Numbered from the stretch's first letter, positions 33,662 to 42,563 are shown. The stretch is 64,000 nt of DNA from Paenibacillus sp. V4I3 (GCF_030817215.1 NZ_JAUSZA010000001.1:7476501-7540500), one strand, 5' to 3'. Made by a program: numbers and translations. Notes: generated by a model not told the origin, from the letters alone.

Positions 33662-33707
33662 CCTATCAGACAGGTGAATCATAGTATGAATTCTATGAAG
33701 TTGTCAA
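33662..33707 (-). promoter_or_regulatory. Promoter and operator of the GntR-family regulator
   Basis: TTGACA (33702-33707) and TATGAT (33678-33683) on the minus strand are 18 bases apart. CCTGTCTGATAGG (complement of 33662-33674) follows the -10 by three bases, just as at 32887. This is the layout of negative autoregulation. Confidence 0.8.
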
Positions 33708-33776
33708 GCCGTGTGAACGAAGTCTTTTCGTTTGATATTTGCTGAAAGCAGCTCAAAAGCATGAAAAAGGGTTAAA

Positions 33777-33845
33777 TTGTTGCACAACATACAACAACCA
33801 TGAGTTTCTAAGAAGAAATCCAGGAAATTGTTGTTCGCCGTCAAC
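33777..33845. repeat. Second locus of the ATTGTTG/CAACAA repeat
   Basis: ATTGTTG (33777-33783), ACAACATACAACAAC, then ATCCAGGAA next to ATTGTTG (33827-33833). It shares motif order with 28018-28091 and lies in the 328-bp gap between the regulator gene and the siderophore-binding gene. Confidence 0.5.
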
Positions 33846-33924
33846 TTGCCTTGCTAATTCTTCATTCAAAAAAATCAGCAAACGAAAGGCTAGGAAAACA
33901 TAGTTATTACTTACCAAAAAAATA

Positions 33925-33956
33925 GAAAGGACTGCTCACAATAAGCAGTCCCTTCG
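33925..33956 (-). terminator. Terminator of the siderophore-binding protein gene
   Basis: GGACTGCT pairs with AGCAGTCC, loop CACAATA, directly after the stop; TTTCTATTTTTTT follows on the minus strand. Confidence 0.75.
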
Positions 33957-33958
33957 TT

Positions 33959-34957
33959 TTAAGGCTTAACTTGATATAGGTTATACAAATCATCCAGCAT
34001 AATGTTAGCCGCTTTGACACCGCCGGCAGTATTCCAAGTCGCATCATTCACTTTGATTAACTTATTTTCTTTAACCACTTTAAGATTTTTCCAGAGCGGG
34101 TCATTCATCCATTCCTGCTCTTGCTTGGTCCCTTTGCCATCACCGGTCTCATAGGTAAAATAAAACACTTTATCCGCAGCATCAAGCTCCGTTAGACGCT
34201 CCTTGGTAATGTCTTCGAACGATTTTTCATCACTCTTAGGATCCGAACGAACCATACCGATTTGTTTAAAAATAACACCCGTGAACATATTGCCGTAATA
34301 GTATCTGGTTTTGCCGCCCATGAAACGAACGACAGCCACTTTCTCTTTCAGCTTATCGCCTGCTTTGCTTTTGAAATCCTCAATGCGCTTATCGAAAGCT
34401 GTGATGACTTTATCGCCTTCGGCTTTCTTATTTAACGTATCGGCATATAAGCTGAAGTTACTTTTCCATTCACCGCGCAGCGTCTCCGAGTATATCGTTG
34501 GAGCAATGGCTTTTAATTGATCGTAGACTTTCTCATGACGCATCTTATTGCCAATGATTAAATCGGGTTTAAGCGATGCGATCAACTCCAAATTCGGCTG
34601 TGATTCACCACCGACTGTCGTCACACCCTGCATATCAGCTTTAATATGATCAAACCATGGGCTTCCATAATAAGACTCAACCGCACCAACCGGTTTAATG
34701 CCTAACGCGAGAAGTGCTTCCGTTCCTTCATTGGTCAAAATGACAACCCGTTTTGGATTCGCCGGTACGGCCGTTTCTCCCATGGCATGTTTAATGGTTC
34801 GAGTACTATCCGCCTTCGCTGATTGTTGAGGTGCTGCAGATGCCGAAGACTGTGAACTTGGCTTATCTCCACAAGCCGTCAAAACAACGGACAAAACAAA
34901 CATAAGTGCAATAAGAGCCCAAGCTCTTCCTTGTTGACGATTTCTTTTTCCAAACAT
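33959..34957 (-). CDS. Ferric-siderophore ABC transporter binding lipoprotein
   Basis: A 332-residue FhuD/FepB-like protein. After the signal peptide and lipobox (VVLTACGDK) come RTIKHAMGETAVPANPKRVVIL and EALLALGIKPVGAVESYYGS, close in style to Bacillus YfiY, which binds citrate-hydroxamate siderophores. ATG at 34957 is preferred over an upstream in-frame start because GGAGGG is in front of it. It is divergent from the two permeases and ATPase of the same system, with two Fur boxes between. Confidence 0.9.
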   Translation of the reverse strand: MFGKRNRQQGRAWALIALMFVLSVVLTACGDKPSSQSSASAAPQQSAKADSTRTIKHAMGETAVPANPKRVVILTNEGTEALLALGIKPVGAVESYYGSPWFDHIKADMQGVTTVGGESQPNLELIASLKPDLIIGNKMRHEKVYDQLKAIAPTIYSETLRGEWKSNFSLYADTLNKKAEGDKVITAFDKRIEDFKSKAGDKLKEKVAVVRFMGGKTRYYYGNMFTGVIFKQIGMVRSDPKSDEKSFEDITKERLTELDAADKVFYFTYETGDGKGTKQEQEWMNDPLWKNLKVVKENKLIKVNDATWNTAGGVKAANIMLDDLYNLYQVKP

Positions 34958-34988
34958 ATAAATGAGTTCCCTCCATGCAGTCAATTAA

Positions 34989-35003
34989 TGATAACGATTA
35001 TCA
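34989..35003. promoter_or_regulatory. Fur box before the siderophore-binding gene
   Basis: TGATAACGATTATCA, one change from the perfect 7-1-7 Fur palindrome, with ATTATC continuing it. It lies about 30 bases before the binding-protein start. Confidence 0.8.
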
Positions 35004-35051
35004 TTATCTATCACATACTACTAAATTTATCACCTGCCTGTCAATATATAT

Positions 35052-35066
35052 TGATAATGATTATCA
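35052..35066. promoter_or_regulatory. Fur box before the siderophore permease genes
   Basis: TGATAATGATTATCA is a perfect 7-1-7 Fur palindrome, 72 bases before the permease gene at 35138. With the box at 34989 it should give iron-dependent repression of both divergent transcripts. Confidence 0.88.
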
Positions 35067-35137
35067 TATTCGTTGACTTCGCTAGTCAGACTCATTAAAA
35101 TAAATGAAGCAGCATTTAAGGAAGCAGGCAATCATTC

Positions 35138-36169
35138 ATGAATAACTCAAGCTTTTCAAGCAAAGAACGTCTCTACCATTTCTATAAAAGTATTGGATTA
35201 CTCGCGGCTTGCTGTTTGTTGGCTGCAATGATGCTCAGCAGCGTTATGTTCGGACTACATACGTATTCATGGGATCAAATTAGGACCTCGTTTGCGCAAG
35301 CCGCCGAACCAACAAACGAAGCTATCATCATCCAAACCGTACGCATCCCAAGAGCCTTAATAGCAGCGCTAGTAGGGGGAAGCTTGGCTGTTGCAGGCGC
35401 TCTTATGCAAGCTATTACACGGAATCCGCTGGCTTCTCCAAGTATGTTCGGCATTAATTCAGGCGCTGCCTTTGCCATTGTCTTATCCGTTGGATTTTTT
35501 AATGTTTCCAGTCTTACACAGTTTACATGGATTGCATTTCTCGGTGCTGCATTTAGCTCTGCCCTTGTCTATGGACTCGGTTCCTTAGGCCGCGATGGTT
35601 TAACACCTATGAAAATTACGCTCGCGGGCTCAGCAATGACGGCATTTTTCGCTTCGCTAACTCAAGGCATTTTGCTTGGGAACGGTAAAGCGTTTGACCA
35701 GGTCTTATACTGGCTTGTCGGATCTGTCGAAGGACGGACTATGGCCATGCTCCAATCCGTTTACCCTTATATACTAATCGCTTGGATTGGCGCTATATTT
35801 CTATCACCGCACATCAACATATTATCTATGGGGGATGATGTAGCCAAAGGGCTTGGACAACGCACCGTATATGTAAAATTCATTACCGCAGTAGTGATTG
35901 TCATTCTTGCCGGAGGCTCAGTTGCTGTTGCGGGTCCGATTGTTTTCGTAGGGATTATCATACCGCATATCGTTCGCTTTCTTGTTGGAATCGATTATCG
36001 CTGGGTCATTCCGTATTGTGCGGTTCTAGGCGGCATTCTTTTAGTTGGAGCTGACATTATAGCTCGTTTCATTGTTATGCCTAAGGAAGTTCATGTCGGT
36101 GTAGCGACAGCCATTCTCGGAGTACCCTTCTTCATCTATATCGCTCGCAAAGGGGGACTTCTGAAATGA
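35138..36169 (+). CDS. Ferric-siderophore ABC transporter permease (FecC type)
   Basis: A 343-residue FecCD-family permease with about nine to ten helices. RIPRALIAALVGGSLAVAGALMQAITRNPLASP and FVGIIIPHIVRFLVG are the usual family segments; the key parts are GALMQAITRNPLASP and PHIVR. It is the first gene of the plus-strand operon under a Fur box. The next gene overlaps it by four bases. Confidence 0.93.
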   Translation: MNNSSFSSKERLYHFYKSIGLLAACCLLAAMMLSSVMFGLHTYSWDQIRTSFAQAAEPTNEAIIIQTVRIPRALIAALVGGSLAVAGALMQAITRNPLASPSMFGINSGAAFAIVLSVGFFNVSSLTQFTWIAFLGAAFSSALVYGLGSLGRDGLTPMKITLAGSAMTAFFASLTQGILLGNGKAFDQVLYWLVGSVEGRTMAMLQSVYPYILIAWIGAIFLSPHINILSMGDDVAKGLGQRTVYVKFITAVVIVILAGGSVAVAGPIVFVGIIIPHIVRFLVGIDYRWVIPYCAVLGGILLVGADIIARFIVMPKEVHVGVATAILGVPFFIYIARKGGLLK

Positions 36170-37215
36170 GTCATTCCCATCGTTATGTCACCATTCGAAA
36201 AAAAGGCTTCTCGTATCTGATCAGTAAGAAATCTCTGATTGTTTCTCTTTTTCTGCTCCTTGCCGTCATCATCGTGATGATTCTAAGTACCGGAATTGGA
36301 AGCATCTATATCAAACCTGCTGAAGTCGTTCGCGCTGTTTTTGGTTACGGGACTGATCCAAACACGATGATCGTAAGGACTTTGCGTCTACCTAGAGTCA
36401 TTGTTGCTGTCCTGATTGGTGCATCGCTTGGTGTAGCCGGAGCCATTTTGCAAGGCATTGTACGAAATCCATTAACCTCGCCGGATACGATTGGTACAAC
36501 GGGCGGGGCTACACTTGGAGCTGTTTCTTTTTTCTTTTTTTTCTCAGATAAAATCAGTATTCACTGGCTGCCAGTTGCCGCTATTATTGGCGCTTTCGCC
36601 GCTACATTACTTGTCTATTCACTCTCATGGAAAAATGGAATCACGCCTCTGCGGCTTGTCTTGATTGGGACGGGACTTACAGCTGCGATGAGTGCACTCT
36701 CCTATCTCATGCTGCTTTCCGGACCGATTATTCTGGCTAATCAATCTCTGACCTTTATGACAGGCAGTATTTACGGAGTTTCCTGGAAAAAAGCGGTTTA
36801 CCCGCTCTTACCATGGGTCTTGTTATTAATTCCCATCATCTTCTTGTATGCGCGGCACATTACCATACAGTCCTTGGGTGAAGATATCGCCCGTAGTGTT
36901 GGAAGCAACGTTCAACGTCAACGCTTCCTATTGATCATCCTTAGTGTTGCACTATCAGGGGCTGCAGTCGCCTTTGGGGGTGCGATCAATTTCATTGGTC
37001 TCATGGCTCCGCACATTTCCCGAAAGCTCGTAGGACCTAGCTTCGGCGCGCTTATCCCAGTGTCCGCGTTGACAGGTTCCCTACTTTTATTGTTAGCTGA
37101 TTTAGCAGGACGCTTCTTATTCAAACCGCTCGATATTCCGGCAGGTGTATTCACAGCAGCTATCGGTGCCCCTATCTTCATCTATGTGCTATATCGCAGT
37201 AGAAATCGCGGTTAA
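36166..37215 (+). CDS. Ferric-siderophore ABC transporter permease (FecD type)
   Basis: The second FecCD permease, 349 residues, with GAILQGIVRNPLTSPDTIG and INFIGLMAPHISRKLVG. Its ATG overlaps the preceding stop (ATGA), so translation is coupled. It forms a heterodimer channel with the first permease. RBS-like GGGGGA lies within the preceding gene. Confidence 0.93.
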   Translation: MSHSHRYVTIRKKGFSYLISKKSLIVSLFLLLAVIIVMILSTGIGSIYIKPAEVVRAVFGYGTDPNTMIVRTLRLPRVIVAVLIGASLGVAGAILQGIVRNPLTSPDTIGTTGGATLGAVSFFFFFSDKISIHWLPVAAIIGAFAATLLVYSLSWKNGITPLRLVLIGTGLTAAMSALSYLMLLSGPIILANQSLTFMTGSIYGVSWKKAVYPLLPWVLLLIPIIFLYARHITIQSLGEDIARSVGSNVQRQRFLLIILSVALSGAAVAFGGAINFIGLMAPHISRKLVGPSFGALIPVSALTGSLLLLLADLAGRFLFKPLDIPAGVFTAAIGAPIFIYVLYRSRNRG

Positions 37216-37248
37216 CAACAGCGGTTTTACTTAAAGGAGAATAGACCT

Positions 37249-38061
37249 ATGCCCACCCTGGAAAAAGCACTGGAAGCACAATCGCTTCAGTTAACATACG
37301 GAGAGACGACCATCTTCCAAAGCTTGAATTTACAAATACCAAAAGGCAAAATTACCGTATTTATTGGCAGCAATGGCTGTGGGAAATCAACACTTCTACG
37401 TTCACTTGCTAGACTGCTGAAGCCGAAATCAGGCGCAATCCTATTGGATAGCACGGAAATCGCCAAACTCTCCACAAAAGAAGTAGCCCGGAAAATGGCC
37501 ATCCTCCCACAAGGACCTTCCGCGCCTGAAGGGCTTACCGTACGACAGCTCGTGAAGCAAGGACGCTACCCTTATCAGAGTTGGCTGCAGCAGTGGTCAT
37601 CTGAAGATGAGAGGAAAGTCATGCATGCCCTCCAGCTTACGAATATGCTCACCTACGCGGATCGCAGTGTGGATTCCTTATCTGGCGGACAGCGCCAAAG
37701 AGCTTGGATCGCCATGACACTGGCGCAGGATACCCCTACACTGCTCCTTGATGAGCCCACTACCTATCTAGACTTAACCCATCAGATTGAGGTACTTGAC
37801 TTACTCTTCGAGTTGAATGAGAACGAACAACGTACGATCGTGATGGTGCTGCATGACATCAATCTGGCCTGCCGTTATGCCCATCACATCGTCGCCATTA
37901 AGGATAGTTCTGTTTATGCAGAAGGAAAGCCGGAAGACATCGTGAACGAGCAGTTGCTTCTAGATGTATTCGATATGAAATGCAGCGTTGCGCCCGATCC
38001 TATCTTCCGCACACCTATGTGTATCCCTTACGGAAAGGGCCGCATTCTTCCCCATAAATAA
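37249..38061 (+). CDS. Ferric-siderophore ABC transporter ATP-binding protein
   Basis: A 270-residue FepC/YusV-like ATPase. Walker A is GSNGCGKSTLLRSLA, the signature is LSGGQRQRAWIAMTLA, Walker B is LLLDEPTTYLDL, and the switch histidine is in VLHDINLA. AAAGGAG precedes the ATG. A strong terminator follows, so the operon is permease-permease-ATPase. Confidence 0.94.
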   Translation: MPTLEKALEAQSLQLTYGETTIFQSLNLQIPKGKITVFIGSNGCGKSTLLRSLARLLKPKSGAILLDSTEIAKLSTKEVARKMAILPQGPSAPEGLTVRQLVKQGRYPYQSWLQQWSSEDERKVMHALQLTNMLTYADRSVDSLSGGQRQRAWIAMTLAQDTPTLLLDEPTTYLDLTHQIEVLDLLFELNENEQRTIVMVLHDINLACRYAHHIVAIKDSSVYAEGKPEDIVNEQLLLDVFDMKCSVAPDPIFRTPMCIPYGKGRILPHK

Positions 38062-38064
38062 TGA

Positions 38065-38096
38065 CAACCCCGGTCATCTACGTGACCGGGGTTGTT
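38065..38096 (+). terminator. Terminator of the siderophore transporter operon
   Basis: A perfect 12-base stem CAACCCCGGTCA/TGACCGGGGTTG with a six-base loop, followed by TTTG. Confidence 0.75.
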
Positions 38097-38116
38097 TGCG
38101 ATAAAAGGAATAAGTG

Positions 38117-38485
38117 CTAAATCGTTCTTGCAAAATTAGCCATATTGTAATTGCTTTCGAACATAATACTTGCAGACACCAGGTTTTGCCTAATTGTGAA
38201 ATCGAACAAAATTTCACCATGGGTCCAGCTTTTCTTCCGTTTCAAAGATTCAATAGCCATCTGACGAAAGGATTGATACTGCAGTTCCGTCAAACCTTTG
38301 GTCGTGGTTGCAGGCAATACGCCGTCCTTACTTTCAAACGGAAGGTGCTTAATACCAAATTTCCCAATTTCGTTGTTGCGAATATGAACAAACACAGTAC
38401 CGGAATTCACATGCGATAATTCTTCTTTGATCTTCCTAAACACCAAATCGATTTGTCTAGCGAGTGGCATCTGATCCAAATTCAT
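38117..38485 (-). CDS. Conserved hypothetical protein
   Basis: A 122-residue soluble protein beginning MNLDQMPLARQIDLVFRKIKEELS. It has alternating helix and strand and no membrane segment or metal motif. ATG at 38485 follows AAGGAGG with six bases; GTG one codon before is less likely. I do not recognise the family. It is transcribed away from an AT-rich intergenic region with TTTACATAA repeats. Confidence 0.65.
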   Translation of the reverse strand: MNLDQMPLARQIDLVFRKIKEELSHVNSGTVFVHIRNNEIGKFGIKHLPFESKDGVLPATTTKGLTELQYQSFRQMAIESLKRKKSWTHGEILFDFTIRQNLVSASIMFESNYNMANFARTI

Positions 38486-38518
38486 CACTTTCCTCCTTAA
38501 AGTTTTAAATTTTTACTT

Positions 38519-38632
38519 ATTATGTAATTTACGTGACTGTAGACCTATTATACTCACACTATTTACATAATTCAACAGTTTATTTACATTATTCACACAA
38601 TTCTTACTATTATTTATGTAATGTTAATATAA
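38519..38632. repeat. AT-rich region with repeated TTTACATAAT motifs
   Basis: Four related sites occur in about 110 bases: ATTATGTAATTTAC, ATTTACATAATTCA, ATTTACATTATTCA and TTATGTAATGTTAA, two in each orientation. They lie between the hypothetical gene at 38117 and the chemotaxis gene at 38770 and could be operators for a divergent pair. Confidence 0.45.
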
Positions 38633-38769
38633 ATCCCATTTCAATTGTAAGAAACGAACGATATTTGTCGAAATGATGTAGAATATTTCCAGATTCAATG
38701 TTATAATTTGCAAACATACATCATGGATTCCAGCACAAATAAACAAATTTCGCAGAGGAGTCGGTCGGA

Positions 38770-40029
38770 TTGGATAAAGTATCGTCCTTATCGTTCAGAA
38801 AGAAACTACAACTTGGTTGTTATGCTCTTATTGGTTTGAATTCAATCTTCATGTTGATTGTTACATTTGCCTCAGATTGGAATCGCTTACTTGGTATCAT
38901 ATTCCTGCTTATTATTCTTGGAGGCAGCTACCCGTTCATTCGATGGTTCGAGAGTCAGTTAACGGAACCCATTGCCGATTTATCCCGAATTGCGCTCAAC
39001 ATTTCCAAAGGGGACTTCTCTCAAAAAGTAACCGTAACCTCAGATGATACACTTGGACAGCTTGGCCAATCTTTTAACAAAATGATAGATAAACTCCGCG
39101 ATATTCTTCGCGACACTGGAACAATCTCGAAGCAGGTTTTTCAAACAAGCCGCGATATATATGTTAAAAATGAAAGCTTCCGTACTGTCCTAGAACAAGT
39201 GAGCATTTCGGCCCACGAGCTGGCCTCAGGTGCCGGGCAAATTTCAGAAGAAGTTTCTGGCGTTTCGATCACCTCCAAAGATATTGAAGTGAGAATCGTC
39301 AACTATGCCGGATCTGCGAAAGAAATGAAAGACCGCTCGGATCAGATGATGACCCTTGTAGAAAAAGGACGCACGTCCGTTGAAAGCCAAGGCATCGGTA
39401 TGAAACGAAACGTAGAAGTTACACAGCAGGTGTCTGATACAATCGACATGCTGGCTAGACAAGCTGAAGGCATCAGCAGCGTTACTCGTTCCATTTCCGA
39501 GATTGCTGAGCAAACGAACCTCTTATCCCTCAACGCTTCCATCGAAGCTGCTAGAGCTGGCGAACATGGCCGGGGCTTTGCAGTCGTCGCTCAGGAAGTG
39601 CGTAAGCTAGCTGAAGAGTCAACCTCTCTTACACGTGAAGTATTCGGTTTCGTGAAAAGCATCGAGCAAGGCATTCAAGAAGCCATTCGCAGCATTCAAG
39701 TTAACGAAGATGTCGTGAAGAAACAAACCGTGTTAATCGAGCAAACCGAAATTGTTTTTGCTGAGATTGTCGGAAGCGTAGGCTTTATTTCGGAAGAAAT
39801 TACCCGCTTCGCGGAAGAAAGCGAACAAATGCTGACAAGCTCCGAACAAATTGCTGCAGCGATGGAGAACATATCGGCGATCACGGAGGAATCAGCGGCT
39901 GGCACGCAAGAAGTTTCCGCTTCTATGAATGAGCAGATCGCTACAGTACAAGGGATCGTCACACAAGCCGAAGAGATGACACGTGTTGTCACACAATTAC
40001 AACAGACGATTCAGGTTTTCAAATTATAA
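38770..40029 (+). CDS. Methyl-accepting chemotaxis protein without large sensor domain
   Basis: A 419-residue transducer. Two membrane segments (about residues 13-30 and 37-54) are joined by only a few residues, so there is no extracellular sensor domain. A HAMP domain (EPIADLSRIALNISKGDFS) and a long coiled-coil signalling domain follow, with the hairpin tip AEQTNLLSLNASIEAARAGE and FAVVAQEVRKLAEES. TTG start with AGAGGAG upstream. It probably senses membrane or internal cues. Confidence 0.9.
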   Translation: MDKVSSLSFRKKLQLGCYALIGLNSIFMLIVTFASDWNRLLGIIFLLIILGGSYPFIRWFESQLTEPIADLSRIALNISKGDFSQKVTVTSDDTLGQLGQSFNKMIDKLRDILRDTGTISKQVFQTSRDIYVKNESFRTVLEQVSISAHELASGAGQISEEVSGVSITSKDIEVRIVNYAGSAKEMKDRSDQMMTLVEKGRTSVESQGIGMKRNVEVTQQVSDTIDMLARQAEGISSVTRSISEIAEQTNLLSLNASIEAARAGEHGRGFAVVAQEVRKLAEESTSLTREVFGFVKSIEQGIQEAIRSIQVNEDVVKKQTVLIEQTEIVFAEIVGSVGFISEEITRFAEESEQMLTSSEQIAAAMENISAITEESAAGTQEVSASMNEQIATVQGIVTQAEEMTRVVTQLQQTIQVFKL

Positions 40030-40041
40030 GCTTTATTCCAC

Positions 40042-40083
40042 AAAAAAGGCTTTCCCACTTCGATCATGGGAAAGCCTTTTTTA
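40042..40083. terminator. Bidirectional terminator between the MCP gene and pepF
   Basis: AAAAAAGGCTTTCCCA pairs with TGGGAAAGCCTTTTTT around CTTCGATCA, with A and T runs for both strands. Confidence 0.85.
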
Positions 40084-40085
40084 TC

Positions 40086-41894
40086 TCATACTTGGACTTT
40101 AGCTTCAGTTAGTTCCATGAACTGCTTCACATCTTGAGCTGCCATATCGACTGCGCTTTGCCAGAAATCCGGCTCTGTCAGATCAACGCCGAGATGCTTC
40201 TGAGCAAGCTCCTCCACGTTCATGCTGCCTGTGTCTCTAAGCAAAGATATGTACTTTTCTTCGAAGGCTGCACCTTCCTGCACCGCTCTCGCGTAAATAC
40301 CTGCACTAAACAAGTAACCGAACGTGTAGGGGAAATTATAAAAAGGTACATCCGTCGCATAGAAATGCAGCTTAGCCGCCCAGAAATGCGGGTGATAGCT
40401 GCTTAAAGCATCTTTATAAGCAAGTTTCTGTGCATCCACCATGAGCTCATTCAAACGCTCAACGCTAACTAAACCTTGACTTCGTGCTTCGTAAAAGTTC
40501 GTCTCGAAGATAAATCTCGCATGGATGTTCATGAAGAAAGCGATCGCGCGCTGGATCTTATCCTCAAGTAAAATGATGCGTTCTTCATCAGTAGTGGCAC
40601 TTTTCACAACTGCGTCCGCTACGATCATTTCAGCGAAGGTAGAGGCTGTCTCAGCGACGTTCATCGCGTACTCCTGCGCTAACGCAGGCATATCCGTCAT
40701 GACATGCTGATGGTAGCCGTGACCTAACTCATGCGCTAATGTAGAAACATTGTTTAGCGTTCCGCCGTAGGTCATGAAGATACGTGTCTCACCCGCTATC
40801 GGGAAAGATGTGCAGAAGCCTCCAGGTCGCTTCCCTGCCCGATCCTCAGCTTCGATCCAGCGCTTCTCAAAAGCTTCCTCCGAAAAGGCTGCCAGCTTAG
40901 GACTGAACCGTTTGAATTGATCGACAATCAGAGTAGCGCCTTCGTCATAAGAAATTTTCTTCGAGGAATCGCCCAGTGGCGCATCCACGTCAACCCATGC
41001 CAACTTATCAACACCTAGCAGTTTCGCTTTACGGTTCAAATAGGCAACGAAAATATCTTTGTTGCGGTCAATCACGTCCCACATGACATTCAGCGTTTTC
41101 TCTTCCATACGATTGATAGCAAGCGGCTCTTTATGTATATTTTTCCAACCTCTGTATTTATAAACCTGAAGACGGAAACCTGCCAGATGGTTTAATGCTT
41201 CGGCACAATATTCCTCTTTATCCGTCCATGCTTGTTCCCATTTTTCAAACAGATTCAATCGTTCTTCCCGATTCTCTGTATGCAGTTTATTAAACGCTTG
41301 ACCGGCGGATAGCTCCACCTGTTCACCGTCAACCTCCACAGGCATGCGGAATTGACCAACGGTCGTATTATACAGATCTCCCCACCCATGATAGCCATCT
41401 ACGGCCAAATCATTAATTAAGGCTTCCTGCTCAGGCGGCAACTTCTCTTGGGCCAAGGCACGTCGCTCATGGAGCGGAAAAGCAATGGCTTTGAACGGCT
41501 CTTTCTGCAGTAGTGCTGACCATACATCATCTGGGATCCCCGTCAGTACTTGATCAAAATGGGTGAGCGAAGACAAATGCTCTGCAAACAAGCTTTTGAC
41601 CTGCCCGCTAAGCACAGGCGCTTTCTTATCTTTCTGATTATCCGCTAACAAGCAGCCTACGAAAGAATCCGCCTCATGGATATACTTCAAATTATGCTGA
41701 AATAATTCGATCAGTTTCACTAGCGAAGCTGTATCTTCTGCCTGTTGTGGTGAAGGGGTATTTCGTACTTGTTCTTGAAAAGCAGCAATCGATGCTTGAA
41801 GCTCCTTCAGGTGAGCTGCGAATGCAGGAGACTCGCTTCCCCCAGGAAAAAAGGTTTCTAAATTCCATGTTTGATTAAGAGGTAAATTAAGCAA
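40086..41894 (-). CDS. pepF: Oligoendopeptidase F (M3 family)
   Basis: A cytoplasmic zinc metallopeptidase for short peptides. The active-site motif is LAHELGHGYHQHVMTDMP (HExxH), followed by the third ligand region AETASTFAEM. The N-terminal LPLNQTWNLETFFPGG is typical. About 602 residues, the family size. TTG at 41894 has AAAGGTG six bases upstream; the printed GTG at 41903 is too close to any ribosome site. Not in an operon. Confidence 0.93.
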   Translation of the reverse strand: MLNLPLNQTWNLETFFPGGSESPAFAAHLKELQASIAAFQEQVRNTPSPQQAEDTASLVKLIELFQHNLKYIHEADSFVGCLLADNQKDKKAPVLSGQVKSLFAEHLSSLTHFDQVLTGIPDDVWSALLQKEPFKAIAFPLHERRALAQEKLPPEQEALINDLAVDGYHGWGDLYNTTVGQFRMPVEVDGEQVELSAGQAFNKLHTENREERLNLFEKWEQAWTDKEEYCAEALNHLAGFRLQVYKYRGWKNIHKEPLAINRMEEKTLNVMWDVIDRNKDIFVAYLNRKAKLLGVDKLAWVDVDAPLGDSSKKISYDEGATLIVDQFKRFSPKLAAFSEEAFEKRWIEAEDRAGKRPGGFCTSFPIAGETRIFMTYGGTLNNVSTLAHELGHGYHQHVMTDMPALAQEYAMNVAETASTFAEMIVADAVVKSATTDEERIILLEDKIQRAIAFFMNIHARFIFETNFYEARSQGLVSVERLNELMVDAQKLAYKDALSSYHPHFWAAKLHFYATDVPFYNFPYTFGYLFSAGIYARAVQEGAAFEEKYISLLRDTGSMNVEELAQKHLGVDLTEPDFWQSAVDMAAQDVKQFMELTEAKVQV

Positions 41895-42050
41895 AGCTAT
41901 CACCTTTCCTTTCCATCTTTTATTAAATCACAAACGCCACCTGATCGCCAATCATACTCATCTTGCTCATTGCTTATAGGTAAAAAGTATGATTCAATTA
42001 TAGTTAGTTCCCACACCATATATTCGGAACAGGATGGGTGATTTTAAATT

Positions 42051-42215
42051 ATGAAACCGTTACAAATTTCTCCAGAAACGGCCGTTAAGCTAGCTGAGCA
42101 ACTTAAGGTGCCTTTAGAACATCTCATGCATATGCCACAACATATTTTACTGCAAAAATTAGCGGAGCTCGCTAAAGCTTCCTCTACGGAAAATAGCGAT
42201 CCAGAATCGAAGTAA
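42051..42215 (+). CDS. YycC-like small protein
   Basis: A 54-residue protein MKPLQISPETAVKLAEQLKV...LEHLMHMPQHILLQKLAEL, very like Bacillus YycC in length and in the HMPQHIL core. Mostly helical, no known function. GGGTG lies about ten bases before the ATG. It precedes the zinc-ribbon gene at 42258 by about 40 bases. Confidence 0.75.
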   Translation: MKPLQISPETAVKLAEQLKVPLEHLMHMPQHILLQKLAELAKASSTENSDPESK

Positions 42216-42257
42216 GCTTTGATCCCTTTCGCTAACACTTGGCCTTATGACATTATT

Positions 42258-42452
42258 ATGAAGGACATTTATGTGGCCCAATGTCCCTTTTGCCATAGCC
42301 CCAATGTGCTGCTGCCGTTGAAAATCCACGAACTGACATCCATTCACGAAGGCAAAAAAAAGCTGCTTGTGTTTCCTTGCTGCCATAATAAGCTGACGCT
42401 CGTCGACACAGATCGAGATTACTTATTGGCGGACACCGCAATACGCAAATGA
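42258..42452 (+). CDS. Small zinc-ribbon-like protein
   Basis: A 64-residue protein MKDIYVAQCPFCHSPNVLLPL...VFPCCHNKLTLVDTDRDYLLADTA. CPFC and CC..H could bind one zinc ion. The start is uncertain: ATG at 42258 lacks a good ribosome site, while a TTG at 42219 in the same frame would add 13 residues. A bidirectional terminator follows at 42483. Function unknown. Confidence 0.6.
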   Translation: MKDIYVAQCPFCHSPNVLLPLKIHELTSIHEGKKKLLVFPCCHNKLTLVDTDRDYLLADTAIRK

Positions 42453-42482
42453 ATCGTAGTTTCACGCAATCAGCCAATTAAA

Positions 42483-42543
42483 AAATGAACGCTTAACCAT
42501 TCAAGGGATTGAAGTCAACCCAAGAATAGATAAGCGTTCATTT
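42483..42543. terminator. Long-loop bidirectional terminator
   Basis: AAATGAACGCTTA pairs perfectly with TAAGCGTTCATTT (13 bases) across a 35-base loop that contains further short pairings. It lies between convergent genes. Confidence 0.6.
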
Positions 42544-42563
42544 GATTTATACGGCAATACTCA

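Noticed and set aside
33959..38061. Naming the imported siderophore
   Set aside because: The binding protein resembles YfiY, but ligand specificity in this family cannot be assigned by eye.
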